A stretch of DNA of 64,000 nt, from positions 1,364,001-1,428,000 of the forward strand of contig NZ_CP134062.1 in NCBI RefSeq assembly GCF_031583025.1. The letters are read 5' to 3'. The notes below the pieces were generated by a model, which was not told where the DNA came from, made no database searches, and saw only the letters and a list, made by a program, of their open reading frames with translations. Both the position numbers and the translations under genes were made by a program. Position 1 is the stretch's first letter. Each line of letters opens with the position of its first letter. This DNA comes from Mycobacterium sp. Z3061 (lineage in GTDB: Bacteria > Actinomycetota > Actinomycetes > Mycobacteriales > Mycobacteriaceae). Of the stretch, positions 37,703 to 47,069 are shown in pieces.

Positions 37703-38629
37703 ATGATCGGGAGCCTTTCCGCTGTTCAGGCGGAGCGTCGCGAGTTCTGGGGCGAGCTGTGCCCGGGGATGTCGATCGAGGCTGGCGGTTGTGCCAGACC
37801 GGCCGCGGTCGGCGAGATCGACCCACTACTGGCCAATTTGAAGCGCGAGGGTTACGTCCAGATACCCGACGCGTTGTCGGAAGCGGCCATCGCACCGATC
37901 CGCTATGCCGTGTCGACACTGTTCCAGCGCGGCATCCCACTGGCTTTCGCGTTCGTCTATGACGAGCTGTGGCTTGCGTTCCAAGGTCTTTCGCGATTCC
38001 TGACGTCCGTGCTGGGCGAGGGTTACCAGGCGCTGCCCGACTTCTGGGTCTGGCACGTCAACCCCAACGAGAACGCGCTGGGCTGGGGCCCGCACCGGGA
38101 TCGGGTGATCCCGACCCTCGATGCCGACAACTCGCCGCACACGCTGACGGTCTGGCTGCCGTTCACCGACGCCACCCCGCTCAACGGGTGCATGTACATG
38201 CTGCCCGCCCACCTCGACGACCGGTTCCGGCAACGCCGGTGGGATGGTGAGAACAACACCGTCGTCTACAACCCGCAGGACATCCGGGCGTTGCCGGCGA
38301 CGGCCGGATCGGTGCTGGCCTGGAACCAGGCCGTGCTGCACTGGGGCGGGCGCGGCAGCCGGCTGGGATCGGCGCCGCGGATCAGTGCCGCCTTCGAGTT
38401 TCAGCGGGCCGACCGGCCGCCGTTCAACAACCCGCTGCTGGATCCGGCCCGGATGCCGACCTTCCAGGAGCGGCTCGGGCTGATCGGCAAGCAGGTGCTG
38501 CAGTACCGCCACATGTATCCGCTCAGCGATGAGGTCGCGGGGATCGCCACCTCGCTTTTCCAGCGGTTCATGCCGGGTGTGCCGATCCCGACCCCGTTTC
38601 CGGTGCCGACGGGCGTCGCGGCCAACTAG
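37703..38629 (+). CDS. Phytanoyl-CoA dioxygenase-like protein (PhyH family)
   Basis: A 308-residue protein of the Fe(II)/2-oxoglutarate PhyH superfamily. Candidate ligands are His and Asp in GWGPHRDRVIPTL and the distal His in QAVLHWGGRGS. The family hydroxylates acyl-CoAs or small molecules; the substrate here is unknown. It follows guaA by 45 bases on the same strand but is functionally unrelated. It is not in the usual M. tuberculosis order between guaA and imuA'. Confidence 0.78.
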   Translation: MIGSLSAVQAERREFWGELCPGMSIEAGGCARPAAVGEIDPLLANLKREGYVQIPDALSEAAIAPIRYAVSTLFQRGIPLAFAFVYDELWLAFQGLSRFLTSVLGEGYQALPDFWVWHVNPNENALGWGPHRDRVIPTLDADNSPHTLTVWLPFTDATPLNGCMYMLPAHLDDRFRQRRWDGENNTVVYNPQDIRALPATAGSVLAWNQAVLHWGGRGSRLGSAPRISAAFEFQRADRPPFNNPLLDPARMPTFQERLGLIGKQVLQYRHMYPLSDEVAGIATSLFQRFMPGVPIPTPFPVPTGVAAN

Positions 38630-38632
38630 CTG

Positions 38633-39340
38633 CTACCGGACGATCTCGCGGTCGCCGTACGCGATGACGGCGGTGGCCCAGTCGCCGCCGGACGCCTCGA
38701 CCAGCCGGCGGGCGATGTCCAGATCGGCTTTGTGCGCGACCAGGATCAGCGTGGGCTCGGCTGTGGTGACCGATCCGCCGAGCAGTCGGCGGTGTGCGTC
38801 CTCGTCGGCGGTGAAAGCGTCGCGGAAGAGTGCGAAGTCGATGCCGGGCACCGTGATGATGGCCGCCTGAGAGTCGCGCGCAGCCTCGGTCGGGTAGTCG
38901 AAGGTCAGAACCGCTTGTTGGTCGAATTGACGGCGCAGTGCCTCGGCGGCGGTGCGCAAGGTGGGTTCGTCGACGACGCACAGATGGAACTGGCGTGCGC
39001 GTTCCACGGTGACCTGCTGGCCCTCGTCGGACCAGAACACTCCGTCCAGGAGAACCGAACCCGTGGCCGGTGCGCCGTTGAGGGCGAGCGTGGCGTCGGC
39101 CTGGATCTCGAACAGTCGTAGCTCGTCGATTCCGCTCGAGTCACTGTTGTCGGTGACGAACAGCTCCGCCGGGTGGCACGCGTCCGAGTCGGCGTTTGCT
39201 GACCCAGGTGCCACAGCAGTGCCACCGGCTATCAGCAGCCACACCAGCACCAGGGCATTTCGGCGGTCGCGAACCGGGCGTCCCCGCCCGCGCCTTGACG
39301 CTGTCGGGGGGTGGGTGTTTACTCGAATCGAATCGAACAT
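38633..39340 (-). CDS. Exported protein of unknown function, probable Rv3395A homologue
   Basis: A 235-residue protein with an N-terminal signal or anchor helix (about residues 29-48, [20 protein letters not shown]) and a mature part without a recognised motif ([29 protein letters not shown]). It occupies the position of the membrane protein Rv3395A beside imuA'. The ATG at 39340 falls inside the LexA box, so the true start may be a downstream codon, or the gene may be transcribed across this region by a LexA-sensitive promoter. Confidence 0.65.
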   Translation of the reverse strand: MFDSIRVNTHPPTASRRGRGRPVRDRRNALVLVWLLIAGGTAVAPGSANADSDACHPAELFVTDNSDSSGIDELRLFEIQADATLALNGAPATGSVLLDGVFWSDEGQQVTVERARQFHLCVVDEPTLRTAAEALRRQFDQQAVLTFDYPTEAARDSQAAIITVPGIDFALFRDAFTADEDAHRRLLGGSVTTAEPTLILVAHKADLDIARRLVEASGGDWATAVIAYGDREIVR

Positions 39341-39348
39341 ACTTTCGA
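39333..39348. promoter_or_regulatory. LexA (SOS) box for imuA'-imuB
   Basis: TCGAACATACTTTCGA differs from the mycobacterial box TCGAAC-N4-GTTCGA at one position. It lies 24 bases upstream of the imuA' start. Confidence 0.85.
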
Positions 39349-39372
39349 AAAGATCTGGTTGGGAGGCTGGTC

Positions 39373-39990
39373 ATGACTGCGGCTTTTGCCTCCGATCTAC
39401 GCCAGGAAAGCCGTGTTGAGCAGCTTAAACAGCTGCGTCAGAAGATCGCCGCATTATCTGGCAAGGATACCGCCCCCGCCGAAGACCTGGTGCCGTCGGG
39501 TCCGGCGCTGCTGCCCCGCGGGACGGTGGCGGTGCTGTCTGGAGCGCGGTCGCTGGTGCTGCGCATGGTGGCCACGGTGACGGCGGACGGGGGCAATGCG
39601 GTGATCGTCGGGCAGCCGGACATCGGGTTGCTGGCTGCTGTCGAAATGGGGGCGGACCTGAGCCGGATCGCGGTGGTGCCGGATCCGGGAAACGATCCGG
39701 TGGAGGTGGCCGCGGTGCTCATCGACGGCATGGATCTGGTGGTTCTCGGCCTGGAGGGCCGGCGGGTGACGCGGACCCGGGCGCGGGCGGTGGTGGCTCG
39801 CGCCCGTCAGAAGGGGTGCACGGTGCTGGTCACCGACGGCGACTGGGAAGGAGCGTCGACGCGGCTGGAGGCCCGCGTCTGCGGCTATGAGCTCGCCGGT
39901 GGTGGCCGTCCCGGGGTTGGGCGCATCAGCGGGGTCCGGCTGCAGATCAGCCGGTGCGGACGGTCGGCCGACCGGTCACGAACCGGCTGA
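39373..39990 (+). CDS. imuA': Mutasome accessory protein ImuA'
   Basis: A 205-residue RecA-like protein matching Rv3395c (204 residues). It acts with ImuB and DnaE2 in damage-induced translesion synthesis and mutagenesis. ATG 39373 has GGGAGG upstream; the open frame continues further up but that sequence overlaps the LexA box and the divergent gene. It starts [30 protein letters not shown], cited here as [13 protein letters not shown]. The LexA box gives DNA-damage induction, and imuB follows after 5 bases. Confidence 0.92.
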   Translation: MTAAFASDLRQESRVEQLKQLRQKIAALSGKDTAPAEDLVPSGPALLPRGTVAVLSGARSLVLRMVATVTADGGNAVIVGQPDIGLLAAVEMGADLSRIAVVPDPGNDPVEVAAVLIDGMDLVVLGLEGRRVTRTRARAVVARARQKGCTVLVTDGDWEGASTRLEARVCGYELAGGGRPGVGRISGVRLQISRCGRSADRSRTG

Positions 39991-39995
39991 CTCTG

Positions 39996-41570
39996 ATGTC
40001 TTCCCGCGTTTTGGCGATCTGGTGCATGGACTGGCCCGCGGTCGCGGCGGCGGCGGCCGCGGGCCGGTCGGCGACGGATCCGGTCGCGGTCACCCTGGCG
40101 AACCGGGTGATCGCCTGTTCGGCGACGGCCAGGGCGGCCGGGGTCCGTCGTGGGCTGCGGCGGCGGGAGGCCGCGGCGCGGTGTCCGGAACTGCACATCG
40201 TGGCCGCCGATGTGGACCGCGACGCCCGCTTCTTCGAAGGGGTGATCGCCGCAGTGGAGGACCTGGTGCCCCGCCCGGAGGTGCTGCGACCCGGTCTTCT
40301 GGTGTTGCCGGTGCGCGGCGCGGCCCGATTCTTCGGATCTGAGCAGCAGGCGGCTGAGCGGCTGATCGACGCGGTGGCCGCCGCCGGAGCCGAATGTCAG
40401 ATCGGCATTGCCGACGGGTTGTCCACCGCGGTCTTCGCCGCCCGTGCGGGTCGCGTGGTGGAGCCGGGAGGGGATGCGCGGTTCTTGTCGGCACTGTCGA
40501 TCCGCCAGCTTGCCACCGAGCCCAGCCTGTCCGGACCGGGCCGGGACGAGCTGGCAGATCTGTTGTGGCGGATGGGAATTCGCACCATCGGACAGTTCGC
40601 CGCGCTATCCCGCACCGACGTCGCTTCCCGGTTCGGAGCGGATGCGGTGACTGCGCACCGGTTCGCCCGCGGTGAATCGGAACGGGGTCCTTCCGGGCGG
40701 GAACCGCCACCAGAACTCGGCGCCGTGCTGGACTGCGATCCACCGATCGACCGGGTCGACGCCGCGGCATTCGCCGGGCGCTCACTGGCTGCCGCGCTGC
40801 ATCAGGCGCTGCTGGCCGCCGGAGTGGGATGCACCCGGCTGGCCATCCACGCCGTCACCGCCACCGGTGAAGAGTTGAGCCGGGTGTGGCGGTGCGCCGA
40901 ACCGTTGACCGAGGACGCCACCGCCGACCGGGTGCGCTGGCAACTCGACGGGTGGCTGAGTCATCGGATGGCGCGAGGCCGCCCCTTGGACGCGCCGGTG
41001 ACGCTGTTGCGGTTGCAGGCCGTCGAGGTGGTTTCGGCCGGGGCGCTGCAGCTACCGCTCTGGGGTGGTCTGGGGGAGGAGGACAGGCTCCGGGCCCGAC
41101 GGGCGTTGGTGCGGGTTCAGGGATTGCTGGGCCCGGAGGCGGTGCAGGTACCGGTGCTGTCCGGAGGTCGGGGGCCGGCCGAGCGGATCACGATGACCCC
41201 GCTGGGTGACGAACCGGTGCCGCGGGCCGATCCCGCTCAGCCGTGGCCCGGTCAACTGCCTGACCCGTCGCCGGCGGTACTGGTCGACGATCCGGTGGAA
41301 TTGCTTGATGCACAAGGTAATCCGATTCGGGTGACCAGCAGGGGGGTGTTCTCGGCCGATCCTGCCCGGCTGGCCGTCCGGGGACGGGACGACCGGCTGC
41401 GCTGGTGGGCCGGGCCGTGGCCCGTCGACGAGCGGTGGTGGGACGACCGGTCTGAAGCCGGTCAGCGGGCCGGTCGCGTCGCTCGTGCCCAGGTACTGCT
41501 GGAGAGCGAACGGGCGCTGTTGCTGTGTTACCGGCAGAGGAGGTGGTTCCTGGAAGGTATCTACGAGTAA
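39996..41570 (+). CDS. imuB: Y-family polymerase-like mutasome protein ImuB
   Basis: A 524-residue catalytically inactive Y-family polymerase homologue (527 in M. tuberculosis Rv3394c). The palm start reads [19 protein letters not shown], without the acidic catalytic residues of DinB, as is normal for ImuB. Helix-hairpin-helix region: DLLWRMGIRTIGQFAALSRTDVA. A clamp-binding site for the beta clamp, of the type QLPLW, is present in GALQLPLWGGL. ImuB bridges DnaE2, ImuA' and the clamp. ATG 39996 fits the known start; a GTG at 39954 overlaps imuA'. Confidence 0.92.
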   Translation: MSSRVLAIWCMDWPAVAAAAAAGRSATDPVAVTLANRVIACSATARAAGVRRGLRRREAAARCPELHIVAADVDRDARFFEGVIAAVEDLVPRPEVLRPGLLVLPVRGAARFFGSEQQAAERLIDAVAAAGAECQIGIADGLSTAVFAARAGRVVEPGGDARFLSALSIRQLATEPSLSGPGRDELADLLWRMGIRTIGQFAALSRTDVASRFGADAVTAHRFARGESERGPSGREPPPELGAVLDCDPPIDRVDAAAFAGRSLAAALHQALLAAGVGCTRLAIHAVTATGEELSRVWRCAEPLTEDATADRVRWQLDGWLSHRMARGRPLDAPVTLLRLQAVEVVSAGALQLPLWGGLGEEDRLRARRALVRVQGLLGPEAVQVPVLSGGRGPAERITMTPLGDEPVPRADPAQPWPGQLPDPSPAVLVDDPVELLDAQGNPIRVTSRGVFSADPARLAVRGRDDRLRWWAGPWPVDERWWDDRSEAGQRAGRVARAQVLLESERALLLCYRQRRWFLEGIYE

Positions 41571-41743
41571 TTCTCGCGCTGATCAGCGGAAATACCGCGG
41601 ATTTACTGCCAGGTAAAAAATCAGCGGTTCGGGCCGGACTCGCTGATTCGGCAAATCCGTTGCGTTGGTGCGAGATTCATCGAACAGAGCCGTAGCGTTG
41701 GGCGCATCTGTAACAGAAAAGTAATGATGACCGCTGGCTCGGT

Positions 41744-42091
41744 CTACCCGACGGAGCGGGACTTGCGCTTGTTCAAGAAGCTCGACCACGACACCACGTC
41801 GGGGTTCTCCTTGAGCAGGGCCCTGCGCTGACGTTCGGTCATGCCACCCCACACGCCGAATTCGACCTTGTTGTCGAGCGCGTCCGCGCCGCACTCCCGC
41901 AGCACCGGGCAGTGCCTGCAGATGGCTGCTGCCTGACGTTGCGCCGCCCCGGTCACGAACAGTTCGTCCGGGTCCTTCGTCCTGCACAGACCCTGCGATA
42001 CCCAGGCTCGATCCCCGCCGTCTTCGGCGTGCTGGGTGCTGCTGACGGCGACAAGGTTCAGCCGCCGAGCGGCCGGGCGTGTTCCTGACAC
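41744..42091 (-). CDS. WhiB4-like iron-sulfur regulator
   Basis: A 115-residue WhiB protein whose start (MSGTRPAARRLNLVAV) and core (DNKVEFGVWGGMTERQRRALLK) resemble M. tuberculosis WhiB4 more than other WhiBs. Fe-S cysteines: Cys in QGLCRTKDPDELF and CRHCPVLREC. WhiB4 senses oxygen and redox state and is a DNA-condensing repressor of antioxidant genes. Start GTG 42091. In M. tuberculosis whiB4 lies elsewhere (near ponA2), so this is either a second WhiB4-type gene or a relocated one. About 280 bases without genes separate it from iunH. Confidence 0.88.
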   Translation of the reverse strand: MSGTRPAARRLNLVAVSSTQHAEDGGDRAWVSQGLCRTKDPDELFVTGAAQRQAAAICRHCPVLRECGADALDNKVEFGVWGGMTERQRRALLKENPDVVSWSSFLNKRKSRSVG

Positions 42092-42372
42092 GAAGTGCTC
42101 CCCTTAACTATCCGGCCGCGATGTGCGGCCGCCTCCCCGCGGTGCAGACCAAGTTGTGACCAACGCTCCGTTGCTTTGTCGCCTCATACGTGATCTGAAT
42201 CTCACCGTGCTTATAAGTTAGGGGGTCAGGGGCCAATTGCGCAACAGTTCAACGGTAATTTTTGGGACGCATGTGCCATACGGTCGGTATGGTTTCAGCT
42301 GTTTGACCTTGACTTTCGGTTTTATGGCCGGTAAAGGTGGCCTCGACCAGACCCCGAAGACGCGGATCCGGG

Positions 42373-43299
42373 TCATTGCGTCCGGCGCGCGAAGGCCGCC
42401 ACCCGCTGCGTGAACCGATCGAAGAACTCAGTCACGTCAACATCTATGCCTATCTGTGCATTCGGCTTTCGCGCACCCGACCAATCGGCGGTGGTCATCC
42501 CGGGGTTGCCCGACACCTCGACGTCCACCGTGGCCGGCCGGGTCTCGACCAGCTGCGGGTCCAGTGCCACGGCTGCGGCCAGTGGATCATGCAGGTGCGC
42601 CAGGTATCCGAGGCCGCGGTCGCGGTACACCTCGAAGTAGAACCGCATCGCATCCTCGATGAACCGGGTCACCGGCGCGGGTCCCGGCAGACCGTCGAGC
42701 ATGTCCGGCGTCATGACCACCTTGCGGGTCAGGTCCAGCCCGCACACCACGGGTAGTCGTGGTCGGCCCGCCCAGGCCGCGAATACCTCGGCCGCCGCCT
42801 CCGCGTCCACCCGCACGTTCCATTCCGGCGGCCCCTGGCCATCGAACACCCCGCCCATGATCACCAGTCGCTGCAACAGTGCCGGCAGCTCCGGTTCGAT
42901 GCGTAGCGCCAGCGCCAGGTTCGTCAGCGGCGCGGTTGCCAACCCCACCAGCTCACCGGGGTGGGCGTGTGCCGCGCGCACCCAGGCCGTCGCGGCATCG
43001 TGGTCGGTGAGCCGCCGGTTGCTGGGCGCCAGCTCGGCATACCCCACACCGTTGGGGCCGTGGAAGTCTCCGCGCCGGGGCCGCTCACCGTTCAACGGCC
43101 GATCGGCTCCGCGGGAGACGGGGATGGGGGCGGCCCGGCACAGATCGAGCAGGCCCAGGTTGTTCGCGCACACCTGGTCGACGGCGATATTGCCCCCCGT
43201 GGAGGCGATACCTATCAGGTCGGTGTCGCTGGCCAGCAAATAGATCAGGGCAAGCGCGTCGTCGATGCCGGTGTCGACGTCGACGAACACGGCGCTCAC
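42373..43299 (-). CDS. iunH: Inosine-uridine-type nucleoside hydrolase
   Basis: A 308-residue hydrolase that splits nucleosides into base and ribose. The calcium-binding [16 protein letters not shown] is at the N-terminus; [14 protein letters not shown] and [14 protein letters not shown] are also typical. GTG 43299 gives the same length as M. tuberculosis Rv3393 and lies 7 bases after a minus-strand -10 (TAACGT), consistent with a leaderless transcript; GTG 43308 would put the start inside that -10. It is divergent from cmaA1. Confidence 0.9.
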   Translation of the reverse strand: MSAVFVDVDTGIDDALALIYLLASDTDLIGIASTGGNIAVDQVCANNLGLLDLCRAAPIPVSRGADRPLNGERPRRGDFHGPNGVGYAELAPSNRRLTDHDAATAWVRAAHAHPGELVGLATAPLTNLALALRIEPELPALLQRLVIMGGVFDGQGPPEWNVRVDAEAAAEVFAAWAGRPRLPVVCGLDLTRKVVMTPDMLDGLPGPAPVTRFIEDAMRFYFEVYRDRGLGYLAHLHDPLAAAVALDPQLVETRPATVDVEVSGNPGMTTADWSGARKPNAQIGIDVDVTEFFDRFTQRVAAFARRTQ

Positions 43300-43306
43300 C
43301 GGGGCC

Positions 43307-43316
43307 ACGTTACGCT
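43307..43316. promoter_or_regulatory. Overlapping divergent -10 elements (iunH / cmaA1)
   Basis: ACGTTACGCT contains TACGCT on the plus strand (43311-43316, six bases before the cmaA1 ATG) and TAACGT on the minus strand (43312-43307, seven bases before the iunH GTG). They share TA at 43311-43312. Confidence 0.65.
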
Positions 43317-43322
43317 GTCCGG

Positions 43323-44186
43323 ATGCCCGATGATCTGACCCCGCACTTCGACGAAGTTCAGGCGCATTACGACCTCTCCGACGACTTCTTCCGGCTGTTC
43401 CTGGACCCCACCCAGACCTACAGCTGCGCGTACTTCGAGCGCGACGACATGACTCTCGAACAGGCGCAGATCGCGAAAATCGATCTGGCGCTGGGCAAAC
43501 TCGGGCTGCAGCCGGGCATGACCCTGCTCGACGTCGGCTGCGGCTGGGGTGCCACCATGATGCGCGCGGTGGAGCGCTACGACGTCAACGTCGTCGGCCT
43601 CACCCTGAGCAGGAACCAGGCCAACCACGTCGAGCAGCTGTTCGCGAAATCCGACAGCCCTCGCACGAAACGCGTTCTGCTGCAAGGCTGGGAACAGTTT
43701 GACGAACCGATCGACCGGATCGTCAGCATCGGCGCGTTCGAGCATTTCGGGCACGAGCGCTACGACGCGTTCTTCACACTCGCGCACCGCCTGCTGCCGG
43801 ATGACGGAATCATGCTGCTGCACACCATCACCGGGCTGCACCCGCTGGAGATGAAGGAGCGCGGGCTGCCGCTGACTTTCGAGTTCGCCCGATTCGTCAA
43901 ATTCATTGTCACCGAGATCTTTCCGGGCGGGCGGTTGCCGTCGATACCGATGGTGCAGGAGCGGGCCACGGCGAACGGATTCAACGTGACCCGCGTGCAG
44001 TCGCTGCAGCCGCACTACGCCAAGACTCTCGACATCTGGTCAGCCGCATTGGCGGCACACAAAGACCAGGCCATCGCCCTGCAGTCCGAGGAAGTCTACG
44101 AGCGTTACATCAAGTACCTCACCGGTTGCGCCGAGATGTTCCGCATGGGCTACATCGACGTCAACCAGTTCACCTGCGAAAAGTGA
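43323..44186 (+). CDS. cmaA1: Cyclopropane mycolic acid synthase CmaA1
   Basis: A 287-residue SAM-dependent enzyme, the same length as Rv3392c and very similar. It adds a methylene group to the distal double bond of alpha-mycolates. SAM motif [20 protein letters not shown], the active-site region [16 protein letters not shown], and the C-terminal [14 protein letters not shown] are present. Family members differ subtly (cyclopropane versus methoxy or keto), so the exact mycolate product is inferred from similarity and position. ATG 43323 is leaderless after TACGCT. Its stop abuts that of acrA1 in the palindrome TGATCA. Confidence 0.93.
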   Translation: MPDDLTPHFDEVQAHYDLSDDFFRLFLDPTQTYSCAYFERDDMTLEQAQIAKIDLALGKLGLQPGMTLLDVGCGWGATMMRAVERYDVNVVGLTLSRNQANHVEQLFAKSDSPRTKRVLLQGWEQFDEPIDRIVSIGAFEHFGHERYDAFFTLAHRLLPDDGIMLLHTITGLHPLEMKERGLPLTFEFARFVKFIVTEIFPGGRLPSIPMVQERATANGFNVTRVQSLQPHYAKTLDIWSAALAAHKDQAIALQSEEVYERYIKYLTGCAEMFRMGYIDVNQFTCEK

Positions 44187-46205
44187 TCACCAGTGCACGC
44201 CCGGCACCAGCCGGGCCATCTGCTTGACGGGCCTGGGCAGCCCCACCCGCGGCACTGCGCGTCCAGCCCGACTCGGGCGCCTGGGCCGACGGGGTTGTGC
44301 GGCAACGGGTTCGGCGGGTTCGGCAATCCCGCGCGCGGCAGCTGAGTCGGGATACCCCAGATAGAGCTGATGCAGAATGCGGCGGGACAGCCTGGGCGCG
44401 AACTGGTGACCGGCCTCGGCCAGGGTGCCCATCGGTGTGTCGATGCGCACCGGCTTCTCCACTAGGCCGCGCACCACCATGGCCGCCGCGCGTTCGGCGC
44501 TGATCGCCGGCACCGGGTTCAGCCGCTTCGACGGCGCGATCATCGGGGTCGCTACCAACGGCATGTGGATGTTGGTGAAGGTGATGTGGTCGGACAGCGT
44601 CTCGGTGGAGACCACGTCGGCGAACGCGTCCAGGGCCGCCTTGGTGGGCAGGTACGAGCTGTACTTCGGGTTGCGGGCCTGCACACCGGCGCTGGAGACG
44701 TTGACGACATGGCCGAACCGGCGCTCCCGCCAGTGCGGCAGCAGCGCCAACACCATCCGCACCGCACCGAAGTAGTTGACCGCCATGACGCGCTCGTAGT
44801 CGTGCAGCCGGTCGGTGGAGTTGACCACCGAGCGGCGGATCGACCGGCCGGCGTTGTTCACCAGATAGTCGACGTGGTCGAAGCGGCCCAGGATGTCTTT
44901 GACGGTGTGCTCCACCGACGCCGAATCGGTGATGTCGCAAGGGAACGGGTAGGCCTGTCCGCCGTCCGCGCGGATCTCGGCGACCAGTTCGTCGAGGGCT
45001 GCACCGTTGCGGGCCAGCGCGAACACGGTGGCGCCGCGCCGCGCCACGGCCAGCGCCGACGCGCGCCCGATACCACTGGACGCGCCGGTGATGATGACGT
45101 GCCGGCCCACCAGCGGCCCGTTCGGGTCGTCGCGCCGGGCCCGGTCGGGATCCAGGTGCTCGGCCCAGTACCGCCACAGCTTCGGCGCGTACGACGCGAA
45201 TTCGGGGACCTCGATACCGGTGCCGCGCAACGCCTTCTGCGTCTCGTCGCTGACGAACGTGGGAGCCAGGTCGATCACGTCGAGAACCTCGGCCGGCACG
45301 CCCAATTGGGTGGCCGCCATGTTGCGCAGCACTTTCGCGCGTCCGCTCACCTTCAGCACCGAGGTGGCCATCGAGCGGGGCAGCGTCCCGCGCAGCGGGG
45401 GCAGCCCGGCGGCCCGCGCGATGCCGCGGTAGATCCCTCGCAGCCCCACGGTGGTGGGAGCGGTCAGGTGGAACGTCCGCCCGTCTAAAGAAGCCGAGCC
45501 GTCGGCATGCATCAGCGACACCAGCGCGTCGGCCACGTAGTCGACCGGGACGATATTGGTGCGCCCGGTGTCCGGCAGCATCATCGGGGTGAACGACGGC
45601 AGGACGGCCAGCCTGGCCAGCACGCCGAAGAAGTAGTAGGGCCCGTCGATCTTGTCCATCTCGCCGGTGCGGGAGTCGCCCACCACTACCGCCGGGCGGT
45701 AGATGCGGTAGCGCAGCCCGGTCGCGTTCCGTACCAGCGCCTCGGCCTCGAATTTGGTCCGGTGGTACGGCGTCGGCAGGCCCTGGCCGACGTCGAAGTC
45801 GTCCTCGGTGTACTCGCCCCGGAAGTCGCCGGCCACCGCGATCGAGGAGACGTGGTGGAAGGTGGCGCCGAGTTGTTGCGCCAGAGCGATGACGGCGCGG
45901 GTGCCCTCGACATTGGCCGCGCGTTGTTCGGCCTCGCCGACGGTGATGTCGTAGATCGCCGCGCAGTGCACCAGATGGTCGACGTGCCCGAGTTCGGCGA
46001 TCACCGGATCGGCCAGGTCCAGCTCGGGCAACTCGCCGACCAGCGGTTTCACACGCTCGTCCCAGTCCAGGGCGAGGCGCTCGAAGCGACCCAGCGATGC
46101 GCGGCGGACCAACACCCACACCTGCGCATCGGGTTCGCGGTCGAGTAGCCGGGAAACGATTCGGCGGCCAATAAACCCGGTACCGCCGGTAACGACATAC
46201 CGCAT
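44187..46205 (-). CDS. acrA1: Multidomain fatty acyl-CoA/ACP reductase AcrA1
   Basis: A 672-residue protein similar to Rv3391 (650). The N-terminal half is an extended-SDR NAD-binding module (MRYVVTGGTGFIGRRIVSRL, YHRTKFEAE with Tyr/Lys) that reduces a fatty acyl thioester; the C-terminal half is a classical SDR (HVIITGASSGIGRASALAVARR, YSSYLPTKAALDAFA). It makes fatty aldehyde or alcohol, for wax ester or mycolate-related metabolism. ATG 46205 starts the conserved MRYVVTGG; three extra residues are possible. It lies 56 bases after lpqD on the same strand. Confidence 0.9.
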   Translation of the reverse strand: MRYVVTGGTGFIGRRIVSRLLDREPDAQVWVLVRRASLGRFERLALDWDERVKPLVGELPELDLADPVIAELGHVDHLVHCAAIYDITVGEAEQRAANVEGTRAVIALAQQLGATFHHVSSIAVAGDFRGEYTEDDFDVGQGLPTPYHRTKFEAEALVRNATGLRYRIYRPAVVVGDSRTGEMDKIDGPYYFFGVLARLAVLPSFTPMMLPDTGRTNIVPVDYVADALVSLMHADGSASLDGRTFHLTAPTTVGLRGIYRGIARAAGLPPLRGTLPRSMATSVLKVSGRAKVLRNMAATQLGVPAEVLDVIDLAPTFVSDETQKALRGTGIEVPEFASYAPKLWRYWAEHLDPDRARRDDPNGPLVGRHVIITGASSGIGRASALAVARRGATVFALARNGAALDELVAEIRADGGQAYPFPCDITDSASVEHTVKDILGRFDHVDYLVNNAGRSIRRSVVNSTDRLHDYERVMAVNYFGAVRMVLALLPHWRERRFGHVVNVSSAGVQARNPKYSSYLPTKAALDAFADVVSTETLSDHITFTNIHMPLVATPMIAPSKRLNPVPAISAERAAAMVVRGLVEKPVRIDTPMGTLAEAGHQFAPRLSRRILHQLYLGYPDSAAARGIAEPAEPVAAQPRRPRRPSRAGRAVPRVGLPRPVKQMARLVPGVHW

Positions 46206-46261
46206 GCAGCCCATCGTGGCGGCATACGGCCGCCCACGTCAACCTCGACGCGCTGCCGAGT

Positions 46262-46975
46262 TCAGTTGAAGCTGCGCACGCCGTCCCAGTCGACCAGTGT
46301 CCAGCCGGTGACCGGGTTCCCGGTGATCACCACACGCCCGACGTTGGGCACCGAGTGGCTGTTCAGCAGGCTCAGCTTGGGGTTCTTGACGTTCATCAGC
46401 GTCCACACCATGATCGCCGTGCCCTGGGAGAAGACCGCGGGCTTGTTGTGGCCACTGTCGTAGATCTTGCGAATCGCGGCGCTGAACTGCGAATTGAAGT
46501 CGCTGCCGCTCAACGAGCCCGGGATGCTGGTGTCCACGTCGCCGTCCACCCAGCGCACCGGCGCCAGCATGTAGGTCGAGTTGGCCATCGACTCGGGCTT
46601 GCCGTTGTACCAGCCGGCGTTGATGGACTGCAGGCCCTGCAGGACCTCGACCTGGCGGCCGACCTCGGTGGCCAGTGGCCCGGCGGTTTGCTGATCCGCG
46701 GCCATGGGGGAGGAGTACAGCGCGTCGAACTCGGTGTGTCCAACCTGATGGGCGAGTTGCTGCGCCTGACCCTTGCCGTCGGCTGTGAGGCTGGGACCGG
46801 GCACCGCGGTGTCGATGACGCCGTCGGCGTTGGCTTGGGACTGCGCGTTGCGGATGAACGTCAGGGTGATGCTGCGGGCCTGCGGGCTGCTGCTGCCGCA
46901 GGCCCCGACGATCACCGCCACGGCGGCCACAGCTACGAATTGGGAGGCCCTCCGGATCAATATGCGCTTCGCCAT
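46262..46975 (-). CDS. lpqD: Lipoprotein LpqD, histidine-phosphatase fold
   Basis: A 237-residue lipoprotein. Signal peptide with lipobox VGAC (about residue 26). The domain has the phosphoglycerate-mutase fold (SITLTFIRNAQSQANADGVIDT). The catalytic RHG motif reads RNA in FIRNAQSQ, so the phospho-accepting His is Asn, as it also is in M. tuberculosis LpqD; standard phosphatase activity is unlikely. Start ATG 46975 (MAKRILIRRASQ). It probably has a binding role at the cell surface. It is divergent from htdY and upstream of acrA1. Confidence 0.88.
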   Translation of the reverse strand: MAKRILIRRASQFVAVAAVAVIVGACGSSSPQARSITLTFIRNAQSQANADGVIDTAVPGPSLTADGKGQAQQLAHQVGHTEFDALYSSPMAADQQTAGPLATEVGRQVEVLQGLQSINAGWYNGKPESMANSTYMLAPVRWVDGDVDTSIPGSLSGSDFNSQFSAAIRKIYDSGHNKPAVFSQGTAIMVWTLMNVKNPKLSLLNSHSVPNVGRVVITGNPVTGWTLVDWDGVRSFN

Positions 46976-47069
46976 GGCGATAGCCTGCCCTGCCGACACC
47001 GTCGGTGGGAAGGGTTTGCGATGGTTACTTCACCGAAATTGCGGAATTGAAATCTCAGAGGAGACTCGC

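Noticed and set aside
44170..46242. 690-residue ORF overlapping acrA1 in another frame
   Set aside because: Shadow frame on the same strand; acrA1 has two complete SDR modules.
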